Notes under the pieces: model-generated
The model's input: only the letters and a program-made list of their open reading frames with translations
Told to the model about the DNA's origin: nothing
Databases searched by the model: none
Assembly: GCF_049674955.1 (NCBI RefSeq)
Contig: NZ_CP187232.1
Coordinates: forward strand, 1,798,001-1,862,000
Source of the DNA: Sphaerisporangium viridialbum
GTDB taxonomy: Bacteria > Actinomycetota > Actinomycetes > Streptosporangiales > Streptosporangiaceae
DNA: 64,000 nt
Direction of reading: 5' to 3'
Program-made: the position numbers and the translations under genes
In this document: piece by piece, positions 9,050 to 16,819 of the stretch
Layout of the letters: every line of letters starts with the position of its first letter
Numbering within the stretch: the first letter of the stretch is position 1

Positions 9050-9066
9050 CGAACATGACATGTTCG
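9050..9066. promoter_or_regulatory. 17-bp palindrome, candidate operator
   Basis: CGAACATG-A-CATGTTCG is a perfect 8+1+8 palindrome in the gap between the divergent GT39 and GNAT genes. It resembles a LexA box in its outer CGAAC/GTTCG, but the spacing between GAAC and GTTC is 7 rather than 4, so LexA binding is unlikely. A TetR-like or other dimeric repressor is more plausible. Confidence 0.45.
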
Positions 9067-9071
9067 AGCGA

Positions 9072-9133
9072 GCAGGAACGGTGGGGGCCGCCCGTCATGC
9101 CGCCGGGGGGTGAGAGCGCGGTGGGGAGCTTCA
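9072..9133 (-). pseudogene. Fragment of an alpha/beta hydrolase gene (duplication scar)
   Basis: These 62 bp closely match part of the alpha/beta hydrolase gene at 9865-9930, with a few substitutions and short gaps. Read on the minus strand the fragment gives LKLPTAL...GGMTGGPH against LKLPTVLLTAPSGMMGDPPP in the intact gene. No homology continues on either side. It looks like a remnant of a second copy or a local duplication. Confidence 0.6.
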
Positions 9134-9214
9134 CACAGGAACCGGGAAGGGATGAGTGCGTTCCGGGGTGGTGGGGTTCGCCGGGTTGCAATGGGGGCTG
9201 GTAGACATGGGCGG

Positions 9215-9724
9215 ATGATCGATCTGCGCGCGTTCGAGGCGGGTGACGCGGTGACCGTCGCGTCCTGGGTTGACGGAGCAGAGGAGCTGACCACGTGGTC
9301 GGGGAACGCGGGGTTCTCCTGGCCGTTCGACCCCGATCAGCTCGTCGCCTTCCATGCCGCCGACCCTGACCGGCGCACGCTGGTCGCGACCGAGGCGGAC
9401 GGTACGCCGGTCGGCCAGATCTCGCTCAAGCCGGACGCTCGACGCTGGTCCGCCCGCCTGGGCATGGTCCTGGTCTCGCCGCAGGCTCGTGGCCGCGGAT
9501 ACGGCGCGGCGATGTTCCGGGCCGCGCTCCGGGTCGCCTTCGAGGAGATGAAGGTCCACCGCGTCGACCTCGGCGTGTACACCCACAACGCGAGCGCCAT
9601 CCGCCTGTACGAGCGCCTCGGCTTCCAGCGTGAAGGCGTCCAGCGCGAGGTCACCCTGGTGAATGGCGAGTGGTGGTCATCCCTGACCATGAGCCTCCTC
9701 GCCCACGAATGGACCCACGGCTGA
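9215..9724 (+). CDS. GNAT family N-acetyltransferase
   Basis: A 169-residue single-domain acyltransferase. It has the acetyl-CoA pyrophosphate-binding loop QARGRGYGAAMF (about 90-101) and, near the end, NASAIRLYERLGFQREGVQRE, the typical motif B. This resembles the RimJ/RimL-type branch that acetylates protein N-termini or small amines; the substrate cannot be told. ATG 9215 is chosen because it begins the conserved fold; an upstream in-frame ATG at 9110 would add 35 residues of low-complexity sequence. It converges on the hydrolase gene with only 6 bp between stops. Confidence 0.82.
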   Translation: MIDLRAFEAGDAVTVASWVDGAEELTTWSGNAGFSWPFDPDQLVAFHAADPDRRTLVATEADGTPVGQISLKPDARRWSARLGMVLVSPQARGRGYGAAMFRAALRVAFEEMKVHRVDLGVYTHNASAIRLYERLGFQREGVQREVTLVNGEWWSSLTMSLLAHEWTHG

Positions 9725-9730
9725 TCAGTG

Positions 9731-10606
9731 TCAGGTGGTCAGGTGGCTCATGATGGTTTGGGCTGCTGGGGGGTTGAAGAGGATGGTGTAGTGGTTGGTG
9801 TCGGGGATGACTTCGGCGTCCAGGGCGGGGGACTGGGCTTGGGCCTCGGTGACCAGGGCGGGGGGCAGGAACGGCGGGGGGTCGCCCATCATGCCGCTGG
9901 GGGCCGTGAGGAGCACGGTGGGGAGCTTCAGCGCGCGCAGCGCCTCGTTGATCTTCTGGCCGCTGCTCAGCAGGTCGTGCCCGTCGGCGCGCACCGCTGA
10001 GGGCTGGGCGCGAGAACGCAGGGCGCCCGGCTCGCCGGTGAGGTCGTACCGCAGGTAGAACTCCAGGTCGTCGCTCCAGGAGTCCTTGAACGCGGGATGA
10101 GCGCGCCAGAAGTCGAAGTACTCCTCGACGGAGTCGAAGGTCCGGCTGAGCCTGGCCAGTGCGGGGCCGAGCGTCGCCCGCATCACCACGTCCGGGTCGA
10201 GGCCCTCGGGTACGGGCAGCGGGATCCCGCCGTCGACGAGCACCAGACGGCGGTACGGTTCCGGGCTTCGCGCGGCGGCGAGCAGCGCGACGTACGCGCC
10301 CATGGAGTGCCCCGTCAGCACGTACTGCCCGGCGCCGATGTGGCGGGCGGCGGCGTTCAGGTCGGCGCTGTGGCGGTCGAAGCCGAACGGCCCCGGCAGG
10401 TCGGTGCTGCCGCCCCGGCCGCGCAGGTCGACGGCGATCAGTGACCATCCGGCGGGAAGGTGCCCGGCGACCGCCTGCCAGGAGGCGGCGGAGCCGGTGA
10501 TCCCGTGAGCCGCCAGGATGACGGCGTCCCCGGTGCCCCACCGGAGCGCGCGCAGCTCGCCTCCGTCGACGGGGATGTCCAGCGGCTGGGGGGATTCGGT
10601 GGCCAT
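9731..10606 (-). CDS. Alpha/beta hydrolase
   Basis: A 291-residue alpha/beta-hydrolase-fold enzyme. The nucleophile elbow is GHSMG with Ser101, the HG oxyanion motif is AAHGITGSA near residue 34, and the likely catalytic His is H272 in DTNHYTIL. The family includes esterases, lactonases and C-C hydrolases; the substrate is unknown. ATG 10606 is preferred over GTG 10612 because AAGGGAG is better spaced from it. A decayed fragment of a related gene lies at 9072-9133. Confidence 0.82.
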   Translation of the reverse strand: MATESPQPLDIPVDGGELRALRWGTGDAVILAAHGITGSAASWQAVAGHLPAGWSLIAVDLRGRGGSTDLPGPFGFDRHSADLNAAARHIGAGQYVLTGHSMGAYVALLAAARSPEPYRRLVLVDGGIPLPVPEGLDPDVVMRATLGPALARLSRTFDSVEEYFDFWRAHPAFKDSWSDDLEFYLRYDLTGEPGALRSRAQPSAVRADGHDLLSSGQKINEALRALKLPTVLLTAPSGMMGDPPPFLPPALVTEAQAQSPALDAEVIPDTNHYTILFNPPAAQTIMSHLTT

Positions 10607-10739
10607 GCCCACTCCCTTTCACGGTCCTGCTCCGTGCGAGCGTACCGACCCGCCGCTTCACCGCTCCAGCCCGGGCGGCGGCATCCGCCTCCCCTTTAAC
10701 TGGTGCAAGCCGGGTGGAACGTACGTGGCCGTGGCGTCT

Positions 10740-11663
10740 TCAGGTGAGCTGGTGGGCCCATGGGGGGTTGGCGCCGGGGACCTTGCAGGTCTCGGCGGCG
10801 GCTCGTACGGCGAAGGCGATGGCGGCCTCGACGTCCGCGGGGGTGAGGTCGGGGAGGCGCCCGCCGAGCCGTCCTCGGTGTTCCAGCACGTGCAGCAGCC
10901 CCGCCGTGAACGTGTCGCCCGCGCCCACGGTGTCGACGGCCTCCACCTCGACGGCCGGGACCGTGATCCGCACGCCGTCGAGCGAGGCGTGCACGTCGCC
11001 GGTGCCGCCGGTCACGACGACCAGACGGACGCCGTGCCCGTGCCAGGTGGTGAAGGCATCCTCCGCCGACAGCCCGAGGTGGGCCAGGTCCTCGTCGCTG
11101 AGCCTGAGGATGTCGGCGATCCGCGCCCACCGGGGGAGGGCTTCGAGGTAGGTGGAGACCGGCACCAGGGCCGTGCGCACGTTCGGGTCGATGGAGATCG
11201 TGGCCTGGGCTCGCACGGCCTCCAGCAGCCGCTCGATGTGCGGCCCGCCGGGCGCGAGCGCCAGCGCGAGCGAGCCGGCGTGCACGCAGCGGGCGTCGTA
11301 CGGCGCCCGCTCGGCCAGCTCCTCCGCGGTCCAGAGCCAGTCGGCGGTGCCCTCGGTGTAGAAGTCGTAGGAGGCCTGCCCGGCCTCGTTCACCGCCGTG
11401 ATCGCCAGCGTGGCGCGCTCCGGGGCGGTGACGCACGCGCTCAGGTCGACCCCCGAGCCGGCGAGGTGGTCGCGGATGAGTCGCCCGAGGGTGTCGTCCG
11501 CCAGGCGGCCGAGGAACCGCACCGGCGTGCCCAGGCGCCCGAGGGCGACGGCGGTGTTCACCGGGCCGCCCCCCGGGCGTACCTGTAGGTCCAGCATGCC
11601 CTCCCCGGGGATGACGAAGGCGTCCGCCACGGCTTCACCGATCACGGTGATGTGCTGGTTCAT
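10740..11663 (-). CDS. PfkB family carbohydrate kinase (fructokinase/KDG kinase type)
   Basis: A 307-residue ribokinase-fold sugar kinase. The N-terminus MNQHITVIGEAVADAFV is the usual opening strand. VRPGGGPVNTAVALGRLG is the PfkB signature 1 region and DTVGAGDTFTAGLLH is signature 2 with the catalytic Asp. Members phosphorylate fructose, 2-keto-3-deoxygluconate, ribose or nucleosides; the substrate is not decidable here. The same frame is open upstream to 11906, but ATG 11663 begins the fold and has AGGAG 13 nt upstream. It is monocistronic as far as can be seen. Confidence 0.88.
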   Translation of the reverse strand: MNQHITVIGEAVADAFVIPGEGMLDLQVRPGGGPVNTAVALGRLGTPVRFLGRLADDTLGRLIRDHLAGSGVDLSACVTAPERATLAITAVNEAGQASYDFYTEGTADWLWTAEELAERAPYDARCVHAGSLALALAPGGPHIERLLEAVRAQATISIDPNVRTALVPVSTYLEALPRWARIADILRLSDEDLAHLGLSAEDAFTTWHGHGVRLVVVTGGTGDVHASLDGVRITVPAVEVEAVDTVGAGDTFTAGLLHVLEHRGRLGGRLPDLTPADVEAAIAFAVRAAAETCKVPGANPPWAHQLT

Positions 11664-12096
11664 AAGAACCGATCTTCTCCTGGATCGGCGTCCGGCGCCT
11701 CGACGGGACGGACTCCCATGTGAGTGCCGAAAGGCCGTCGCCTGCCCGTGGTGGCGATGCCCTGGACGTGCCCCCTGCGCGCAGAATCGGAACGGTACAA
11801 GAGTGCCGCGCCGCAGCCTCTTACGGCTGGCCTGACAGATGTGCGGGAGCACTTCCCTGGCGTAGAAGTCGAAGAAGGCCGGCCCTACCCCTGAGGCATC
11901 GGGCAAACGGGCCGGGGCAGCCGGGCGTGGAGGGTTGCCGTGCGGTTGGTCAGGCTTTCGGGTGCTTGTTACTGTGCATCGGTGCGCTGGGGCGTCCGGT
12001 CCGCGGATGCCGCCGCCTCACTGTTCCGGCCGGGGGCTCCATGATCGTGACGTTCGCCGATCCCGTCTCCCGCCGTGCCCGCGTATCGGCGGTCCC
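11664..12096. other. 433-bp gap with a possible gene remnant
   Basis: This gap lies between the divergent PfkB and trkH genes and must contain both promoters. On the minus strand at about 11830-11906 an open stretch reads GVGPAFFDFYAREVLPHICQ, which looks protein-like but fades into low-quality sequence. It might be the remains of a gene. I could not assign a family, and no strong hairpin or operator was seen. Confidence 0.25.
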
Positions 12097-13467
12097 ATGA
12101 CACAGCTGAGCGGCGGCACCGGGTTCGCCGGAGCCATGCTGGGCCGCTTCCAGCACCCCGCGCAGGTGATCGTGGGCGGATTCGGCCTGGTGGCCCTCCT
12201 CGGCACGGCGCTGCTCTCCCTGCCGCTCGCCACGACCACCGGGCAGCGGGCCGACCTGCTGGAGGCGCTGTTCACGGCCACCTCCGCCGTGTGCGTCACC
12301 GGGCTGGTGATCGTGGACACCGGCACGCACTGGTCGATGTTCGGGGAGGTCGTCATCGTGGGGCTGGTCCAGGTGGGCGGCCTCGGCATCATGACCCTGG
12401 CCACGCTCTTCGCCGTGATGGTCTCCGGCCGGCTGGGGCTGCGGGCCAGCCTGCTGGCCCAGGCGGAGACCAAGGCGCTCAGCATGATCGACCTTCGCAG
12501 GGTCGTCCGCAAGGTGGTCGTCTTCAGCCTGGTGTCGGAGGTCGTCGTCACGGCCGTGCTCACCGCCCGGTTCATGATCGGGTACGGCGAGCCCGTCGGG
12601 AGGGCGGCCTACCTCGGCGCCTTCCACGCCGTCGCGGCGTTCAACAACTCGGGGTTCGCGCTCTGGCCCGACAGCCTGATGAGGTTCGTCTCCGATCCCT
12701 GGATCTGCGTCACCATCGCGGTCGCCGTCATCATCGGCGGGCTCGGCTTCCCCGTGTGGTTCGAGCTGCTCCGGTCGTGGCGGCGTCCGAGCAGGTGGTC
12801 GATCCTCACCCGGATCACGCTCGCGATGTCGGCCGTGCTGATCGTGTTCGGCACGGTGGTGTTCCTGTTGACCGAATGGTCCAACCCCAGGACGCTCGGC
12901 CCGCTGTCCGACCCGGCCAAGCTGCTGGCCGCGTTCTTCACCGGCGTCATGCCCCGCAGCGCGGGCTTCAACAGCATCGACATCACGCAGATGTACCCCT
13001 CAAGCTGGCTGGCCACCGACGTGCTGATGTTCATCGGCGCAGGCAGCGCCAGCACCGGCGGCGGCATCAAGGTGACCACGTTCGGGCTGCTGGCCTTCGT
13101 CCTGTGGGCCGAGCTGCGCGGCGAGACGCGGGTGAACGTCGGCCGCCGCCGCATCCCCGAGACCATCCAGCGCCAGGCACTGGCGATCGCGCTGCTCGGG
13201 GTGGGCCTGGTCGCCGTCGCGACGTACGCGCTGCTCGCGCTGACGCCGCACAGCCTGGACAGGGTGCTGTTCGAAGCGGTGTCGGCGTTCGGCACGGCCG
13301 GCATGTCCACCGGCATCACCGCCGACCTGCCCGCCGCCGGGCACGTGCTGATCCTGCTGCTGATGTTCGTGGGGCGCGTCGGCCCGCTCACCCTCGGTTC
13401 CGCGCTCGCGCTGCGCGAGCGCACCACCCGTTACGAGTTGCCGGAGGAGCGACCCATCGTTGGCTGA
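12097..13467 (+). CDS. TrkH/KtrB potassium uptake membrane subunit
   Basis: A 456-residue integral membrane protein of the TrkH/KtrB/HKT superfamily. Its four pseudo-repeats contribute one selectivity-filter strand each: TSAVCVTGL, FNNSGFALWP, PRSAGFNSID and FGTAGMSTG, with the key glycines present. GSASTGGGIKVTTFG is the conserved loop that gates the KtrB pore. It takes up K+ driven by ion gradients in complex with the cytoplasmic TrkA/KtrA ring encoded next. ATG 12097 follows a non-coding stretch. The stop overlaps the trkA start by 8 bp, implying translational coupling. Confidence 0.92.
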   Translation: MTQLSGGTGFAGAMLGRFQHPAQVIVGGFGLVALLGTALLSLPLATTTGQRADLLEALFTATSAVCVTGLVIVDTGTHWSMFGEVVIVGLVQVGGLGIMTLATLFAVMVSGRLGLRASLLAQAETKALSMIDLRRVVRKVVVFSLVSEVVVTAVLTARFMIGYGEPVGRAAYLGAFHAVAAFNNSGFALWPDSLMRFVSDPWICVTIAVAVIIGGLGFPVWFELLRSWRRPSRWSILTRITLAMSAVLIVFGTVVFLLTEWSNPRTLGPLSDPAKLLAAFFTGVMPRSAGFNSIDITQMYPSSWLATDVLMFIGAGSASTGGGIKVTTFGLLAFVLWAELRGETRVNVGRRRIPETIQRQALAIALLGVGLVAVATYALLALTPHSLDRVLFEAVSAFGTAGMSTGITADLPAAGHVLILLLMFVGRVGPLTLGSALALRERTTRYELPEERPIVG

Positions 13468-14125
13468 GTACAGCAGAGACAGTCCCGTGGTGGTGATCGG
13501 GCTGGGCCGTTTCGGCACCTCGCTCGCGCTTGAGCTCGTACGCCGGGGCACCGAGGTCCTGGCCATCGACAACCGGCCGAAGGTGGTGCAGAGCCTCGCG
13601 GGGAGCCTCACCCACGTCGTCGCCGCCGACTCCACCGACATGGAGGCGCTCAGGCAGCTCGGTGTGCCCGACTTCTACCAGGCCGTGGTGGCGATCGGCG
13701 GTGACCTGGAGGCGAGCATCCTGACCGCCTCTCTGCTCGTCGAGCTGGAGGTGGAGAACATCTGGGCCAAGGCGGTCAGCCGCCAGCACGCCCGCATCCT
13801 GGAGCAGATCGGCATCCGGCACGTCGTGCTGCCCGAGCACGACATGGGCGAGCGGGTGGCCCACCTGGTCACCGGCAGGATGCTCGACTACATCGAGGTC
13901 GACGAGAACTTCGCCCTGGTCAAGACCCGCCCCCCGAAGGATCTGGTGGGCGTTTCCCTCGGGGAGTCCAGGCTGCGCAAGAAGCACGGCGTCACGATCG
14001 TGGGCGTCAAGAGCCAGGGCCAGGAGTTCACCTACGCCACGGCGGACACCGTACTGATGTACGGCGACGTCATCATCGTGTCGGGGACGATCGAGAAGGT
14101 GGAGCGCTTCGCCGAGCTGACCTGA
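13460..14125 (+). CDS. TrkA/KtrA potassium channel regulatory subunit
   Basis: A 221-residue cytoplasmic protein with an N-terminal RCK (Rossmann) domain, GLGRFG at 14-19 binding NAD/ATP, and a C-terminal RCK_C domain from about residue 145. It regulates the TrkH pore in response to nucleotides and possibly cyclic di-AMP. The TTG start at 13460 lies inside the end of trkH and is served by GGAGGAG at 13443-13449. The pair is a complete two-component uptake system. The Kdp sensor genes at 28623 are a separate potassium-related locus. Confidence 0.92.
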   Translation: MAEYSRDSPVVVIGLGRFGTSLALELVRRGTEVLAIDNRPKVVQSLAGSLTHVVAADSTDMEALRQLGVPDFYQAVVAIGGDLEASILTASLLVELEVENIWAKAVSRQHARILEQIGIRHVVLPEHDMGERVAHLVTGRMLDYIEVDENFALVKTRPPKDLVGVSLGESRLRKKHGVTIVGVKSQGQEFTYATADTVLMYGDVIIVSGTIEKVERFAELT

Positions 14126-14161
14126 GGCGAGGTCGACCGGCTGAGCGGACGTCAGGCGCCG

Positions 14162-14566
14162 TCAGCCGACGTAGGCGAGGGCGTCGATCTCCACGAGCAT
14201 CGCCTCGTTGGGCAGTCCGGTGAAGACGGTGGTGCGGCAGGGCAGCACCCCGCTCGGGCAGTTCTCCCTGACGAAGTCGCCGTAGGCCTCGTTCATCGGG
14301 GCGAAGTCCTCCCTTTTGGTGAGGTAGACCCGGAACATCATCACGTCCTCGACGGTCGCGCCGCCGGCCGTGAGGATGGCCTTGACGTTCTCCAGGGTCC
14401 TGCGGGTCTGGGCGCGCACGTCGCCCGGGTGGACGTACTCCGACGTCCCCGGGTCCTGGGGTCCCTGGCCGGAGACCTGCAGGAGCGGGCCCTTGCGCAC
14501 GCCCTGGGAGAAGACCCACGCGGGCGCGGGAGCGCCGTCGGTGCGGACGGCGGTCTTGTCACTCAT
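14162..14566 (-). CDS. RidA family protein (imine/enamine deaminase)
   Basis: A 134-residue member of the YjgF/YER057c/RidA family. Members form trimers that hydrolyse reactive enamine/imine intermediates such as 2-aminoacrylate released by PLP-dependent dehydratases. The conserved GQGPQDP segment, TRRTLENVKAIL helix, CRTTV with its Arg, and terminal MLVEIDALAYV are present. The gene is divergent from the D-serine-dehydratase-like gene at 14666, exactly the kind of enzyme that makes the RidA substrate. The palindrome at 14597-14613 lies between them. ATG 14566 begins MSDKTAVRT. Confidence 0.88.
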   Translation of the reverse strand: MSDKTAVRTDGAPAPAWVFSQGVRKGPLLQVSGQGPQDPGTSEYVHPGDVRAQTRRTLENVKAILTAGGATVEDVMMFRVYLTKREDFAPMNEAYGDFVRENCPSGVLPCRTTVFTGLPNEAMLVEIDALAYVG

Positions 14567-14596
14567 TGCGGCTCCGAAGATCGGCTTCCAGGCTTC

Positions 14597-14613
14597 CCGG
14601 TCACGTTGACCGG
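14597..14613. promoter_or_regulatory. Palindrome between ridA-like and D-serine-dehydratase-like genes
   Basis: CCGGTCA-CGT-TGACCGG is a perfect 7+3+7 inverted repeat at the centre of the 99-bp divergent promoter region. It is well placed for a dimeric regulator controlling both genes. No regulator gene is adjacent. Confidence 0.5.
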
Positions 14614-14665
14614 CAGTGATAACGCGGGTAGAAACTAGCGCAATCCACGCAAAAGAGGAGGCCCG

Positions 14666-15925
14666 GTGCCCATCGACGCCGCCGCTGTCGCCGCACTGCG
14701 CGAGGAGCGGCTCGACTGGCGGTTCAAGGCCGCGCCCCTGGACGCCTCCGGGGTCACGGCCGGGGAGTACCTCTCCCGGCGGCCCTCGCTCGCGGACTTC
14801 GGGACGCCGTTGCTCACCCTGGAACGCCGGGCCCTGGACCACAACATCGAGACGATGGCCGCCTGGGTCGCGGCCGCGGGGGTCTCCCTGGCCCCGCACG
14901 GCAAGAGCACGATGGCGCCCGCCCTCTGGCAGCGCCAGCTCGCCGCCGGGGCCTGGGGTCTCACGCTCGCGAACCTGCCGCAGCTCCGCGTCGCCCGGGC
15001 CTTCGGGGTGAGCCGCCTGATGCTCGCCGGCAGCCTGCTCGACCCCGCGGGGCTGGCGTGGATCGGCGCCCAGCTCGACGGGGACCCCGGCTTCTCGTTC
15101 TCCTGCTGGGTGGACTCCGCCCGTTCCGTCGCCATCATGGACGCCGCCCTGCGCGAGGCGGGCACCGATCGGCCGGTGGACGTGTGCGTCGAGCTGGGCG
15201 CGCCGGGCGGCCGTACCGGCGTGCGGGACGTGGCCGAGGCGGTCGCGATCGCCGGCGCGGTGCGGGCCGCTCCCACACTGCGCCTGGCCGGCGTCGCCGG
15301 GTACGAGGGCGCGCTCGGCCACGACGCCTCCGCGGCGAGCCTCGCCGCGGTGGACGGCTTCCTGAGGCGGATGGCCACGCTCCACGGCAGGCTCGCGTAC
15401 GAGGTCGACGAGCCCGTCGTCACCGCGGGCGGCAGCGCGTACTTCGACCAGGTCGTGGAGGTCCTCGGCGGGCTCGGCGCGCGCGTGGTGCTGCGGTCGG
15501 GCGCGTACGTCGTGCACGACGACGGCTTCTACCGCGCGATCTCCCCGTTCTCGCGCGGCGCCGGGCCCGGGCCGCTGCGTCCGGCGATGCACGGGTGGGC
15601 CCGGGTCGTGTCGCGGCCGGAGCCGGGGCTCGCGCTGCTCGACGCGGGCAAGCGCGACCTGCCGTTCGACGAGGGGCTGCCCGAGCCGCAGGCCGTGCGC
15701 GGCGGGAGCGGCTCGATCCTCGGCGAGGCCCGGGTCACCGCGCTCAACGACCAGCTCACCTTCCTGGCGCTCGGCGACGGCTCCGGCGTCGGCTGCGGCG
15801 ACGTGGTGCGCCTCGGGCTCTCCCACCCGTGCACGGCGTTCGACAAGTGGACGCTGATCCCCGTGGTCGACGACATCGACGCACCGGACCCCGCGGTCGT
15901 CGATCTCGTGAGGACGTACTTCTGA
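14666..15925 (+). CDS. D-serine dehydratase-like / D-amino-acid deaminase (alanine racemase fold)
   Basis: A 419-residue fold-type III PLP enzyme of the D-threonine-aldolase/eukaryotic-type D-serine-dehydratase group. The N-terminal TIM barrel holds the PLP lysine, K80 in LAPHGKSTMAP. The C-terminal beta domain keeps the zinc-binding His-X-Cys, H387 and C389 in LSHPCTAFDKW, that distinguishes D-serine dehydratases and D-threonine aldolases from alanine racemases. It probably deaminates D-serine/D-threonine via an aminoacrylate-type intermediate that RidA would clear. GTG 14666 follows AGAGGAGG. With the D-aminoacylase at 17976 it suggests use of D-amino acids from peptidoglycan or N-acyl-D-amino acids. 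Confidence 0.82.
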   Translation: MPIDAAAVAALREERLDWRFKAAPLDASGVTAGEYLSRRPSLADFGTPLLTLERRALDHNIETMAAWVAAAGVSLAPHGKSTMAPALWQRQLAAGAWGLTLANLPQLRVARAFGVSRLMLAGSLLDPAGLAWIGAQLDGDPGFSFSCWVDSARSVAIMDAALREAGTDRPVDVCVELGAPGGRTGVRDVAEAVAIAGAVRAAPTLRLAGVAGYEGALGHDASAASLAAVDGFLRRMATLHGRLAYEVDEPVVTAGGSAYFDQVVEVLGGLGARVVLRSGAYVVHDDGFYRAISPFSRGAGPGPLRPAMHGWARVVSRPEPGLALLDAGKRDLPFDEGLPEPQAVRGGSGSILGEARVTALNDQLTFLALGDGSGVGCGDVVRLGLSHPCTAFDKWTLIPVVDDIDAPDPAVVDLVRTYF

Positions 15926-15990
15926 TCCATCCCGCCGGACCAGGCATGGTTGACGCGTGCCCCGGGATCATGGAAGCCTGGCGCCGCGCA

Positions 15991-16006
15991 TGACTTGGGC
16001 AAGTCA
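15991..16006. promoter_or_regulatory. 16-bp palindrome upstream of the PPOX-flavohaemoglobin genes
   Basis: TGACTTG-GG-CAAGTCA has perfect 7-nt arms and lies 141 bp upstream of the ATG at 16147, in an intergenic stretch that is AT-richer than its surroundings. It is a reasonable operator candidate for a redox or nitric-oxide responsive factor. It does not match the NsrR or FNR consensus as I remember them. Confidence 0.45.
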
Positions 16007-16146
16007 GGATTATTTCGGTAGATCGTGGGCACGTGTGTGATTCCCCCGTTATTGTGGCGGATGTTGCCTATGGGGTTTTTGTGGCGATTAGTCGGCTTCG
16101 TTGCACACCTCGGGCAGTGGTGGACGCGACGGTGATGGGAGCGTAG

Positions 16147-16815
16147 ATGGAGCACGGGCCGTACGACGGTCGGGAGGGCGAAGGGCTGCCTGGGTCGAGG
16201 GGCGAGCACCTCCTCCAGAGCCTGTTCTCCACGCGAGAGCGGGCGCTCCGCTTCTACGACCGGCAGGTGGTCGACCGCCTGACGCCCGAGATGCAGGAGT
16301 TCGTCGCCCGCCAGGAGATGGCCTTCATCGGCACTTCCGACGCGGCGGGCAACTGCGACACCTCCTTCCGCGCGGGCCCGCCGGGATTCGTCCGGGTGCT
16401 AGACCCCGGCAGACTGATCTACCCGGAGTTCCGGGGCAACGGCGTGCTCGCGAGCATGGGCAACATCATGGAGAACCCGCACCTCAGCCTGCTGTTCGTC
16501 GACTTCTTCGACGACCTGGTGGGGCTGCACGTGAACGGCGCGGCGACCATCACCACCGCCTACGACGCGGCCCGCCGCCATGGACTGACCGACGAGGACC
16601 AGACCGCCCCCGGACGCCGCGCCGACCGGTGGGTCATGGTCGAGGTCGAGGAGGCCTACATCCACTGCTCCAAGCACATCCCGCTCCTGGCCAGGCAGGA
16701 CCGCAGGCGCCGCGACGCCGAGGGCCGCAGGCCCGCGGGCGACGACCACTTCGGCGTCGCCGCCACGCGGGGCCGTGAACGCGAGCGACAGGAAGCGGGC
16801 CGGTCGGCCGAGTAA
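16147..16815 (+). CDS. Pyridoxamine 5'-phosphate oxidase family (FMN split-barrel) protein
   Basis: A 222-residue protein with a PPOX/FMN-binding split barrel at about residues 50-180. Visible segments are FVARQEMAFIGTSDAAGNCDTSFRAG, LIYPEFRGNGVLASMGNI and VEVEEAYIHCSKHIPLL, the typical flavin-contact strands. Such proteins use FMN or F420 as reductases or haem-handling factors; this one is not a housekeeping PdxH. The basic C-terminal tail (R/E rich) is variable. GGGAG precedes the ATG. The next gene starts 4 bp after the stop, so the two are an operon; both are redox proteins, consistent with a flavin-dependent partner for the globin. Confidence 0.8.
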   Translation: MEHGPYDGREGEGLPGSRGEHLLQSLFSTRERALRFYDRQVVDRLTPEMQEFVARQEMAFIGTSDAAGNCDTSFRAGPPGFVRVLDPGRLIYPEFRGNGVLASMGNIMENPHLSLLFVDFFDDLVGLHVNGAATITTAYDAARRHGLTDEDQTAPGRRADRWVMVEVEEAYIHCSKHIPLLARQDRRRRDAEGRRPAGDDHFGVAATRGRERERQEAGRSAE

Positions 16816-16819
16816 CGCC

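Noticed and set aside
9050..9066. LexA (SOS) box
   Set aside because: Outer half-sites match but the spacing between GAAC and GTTC is 7 bp, not 4.
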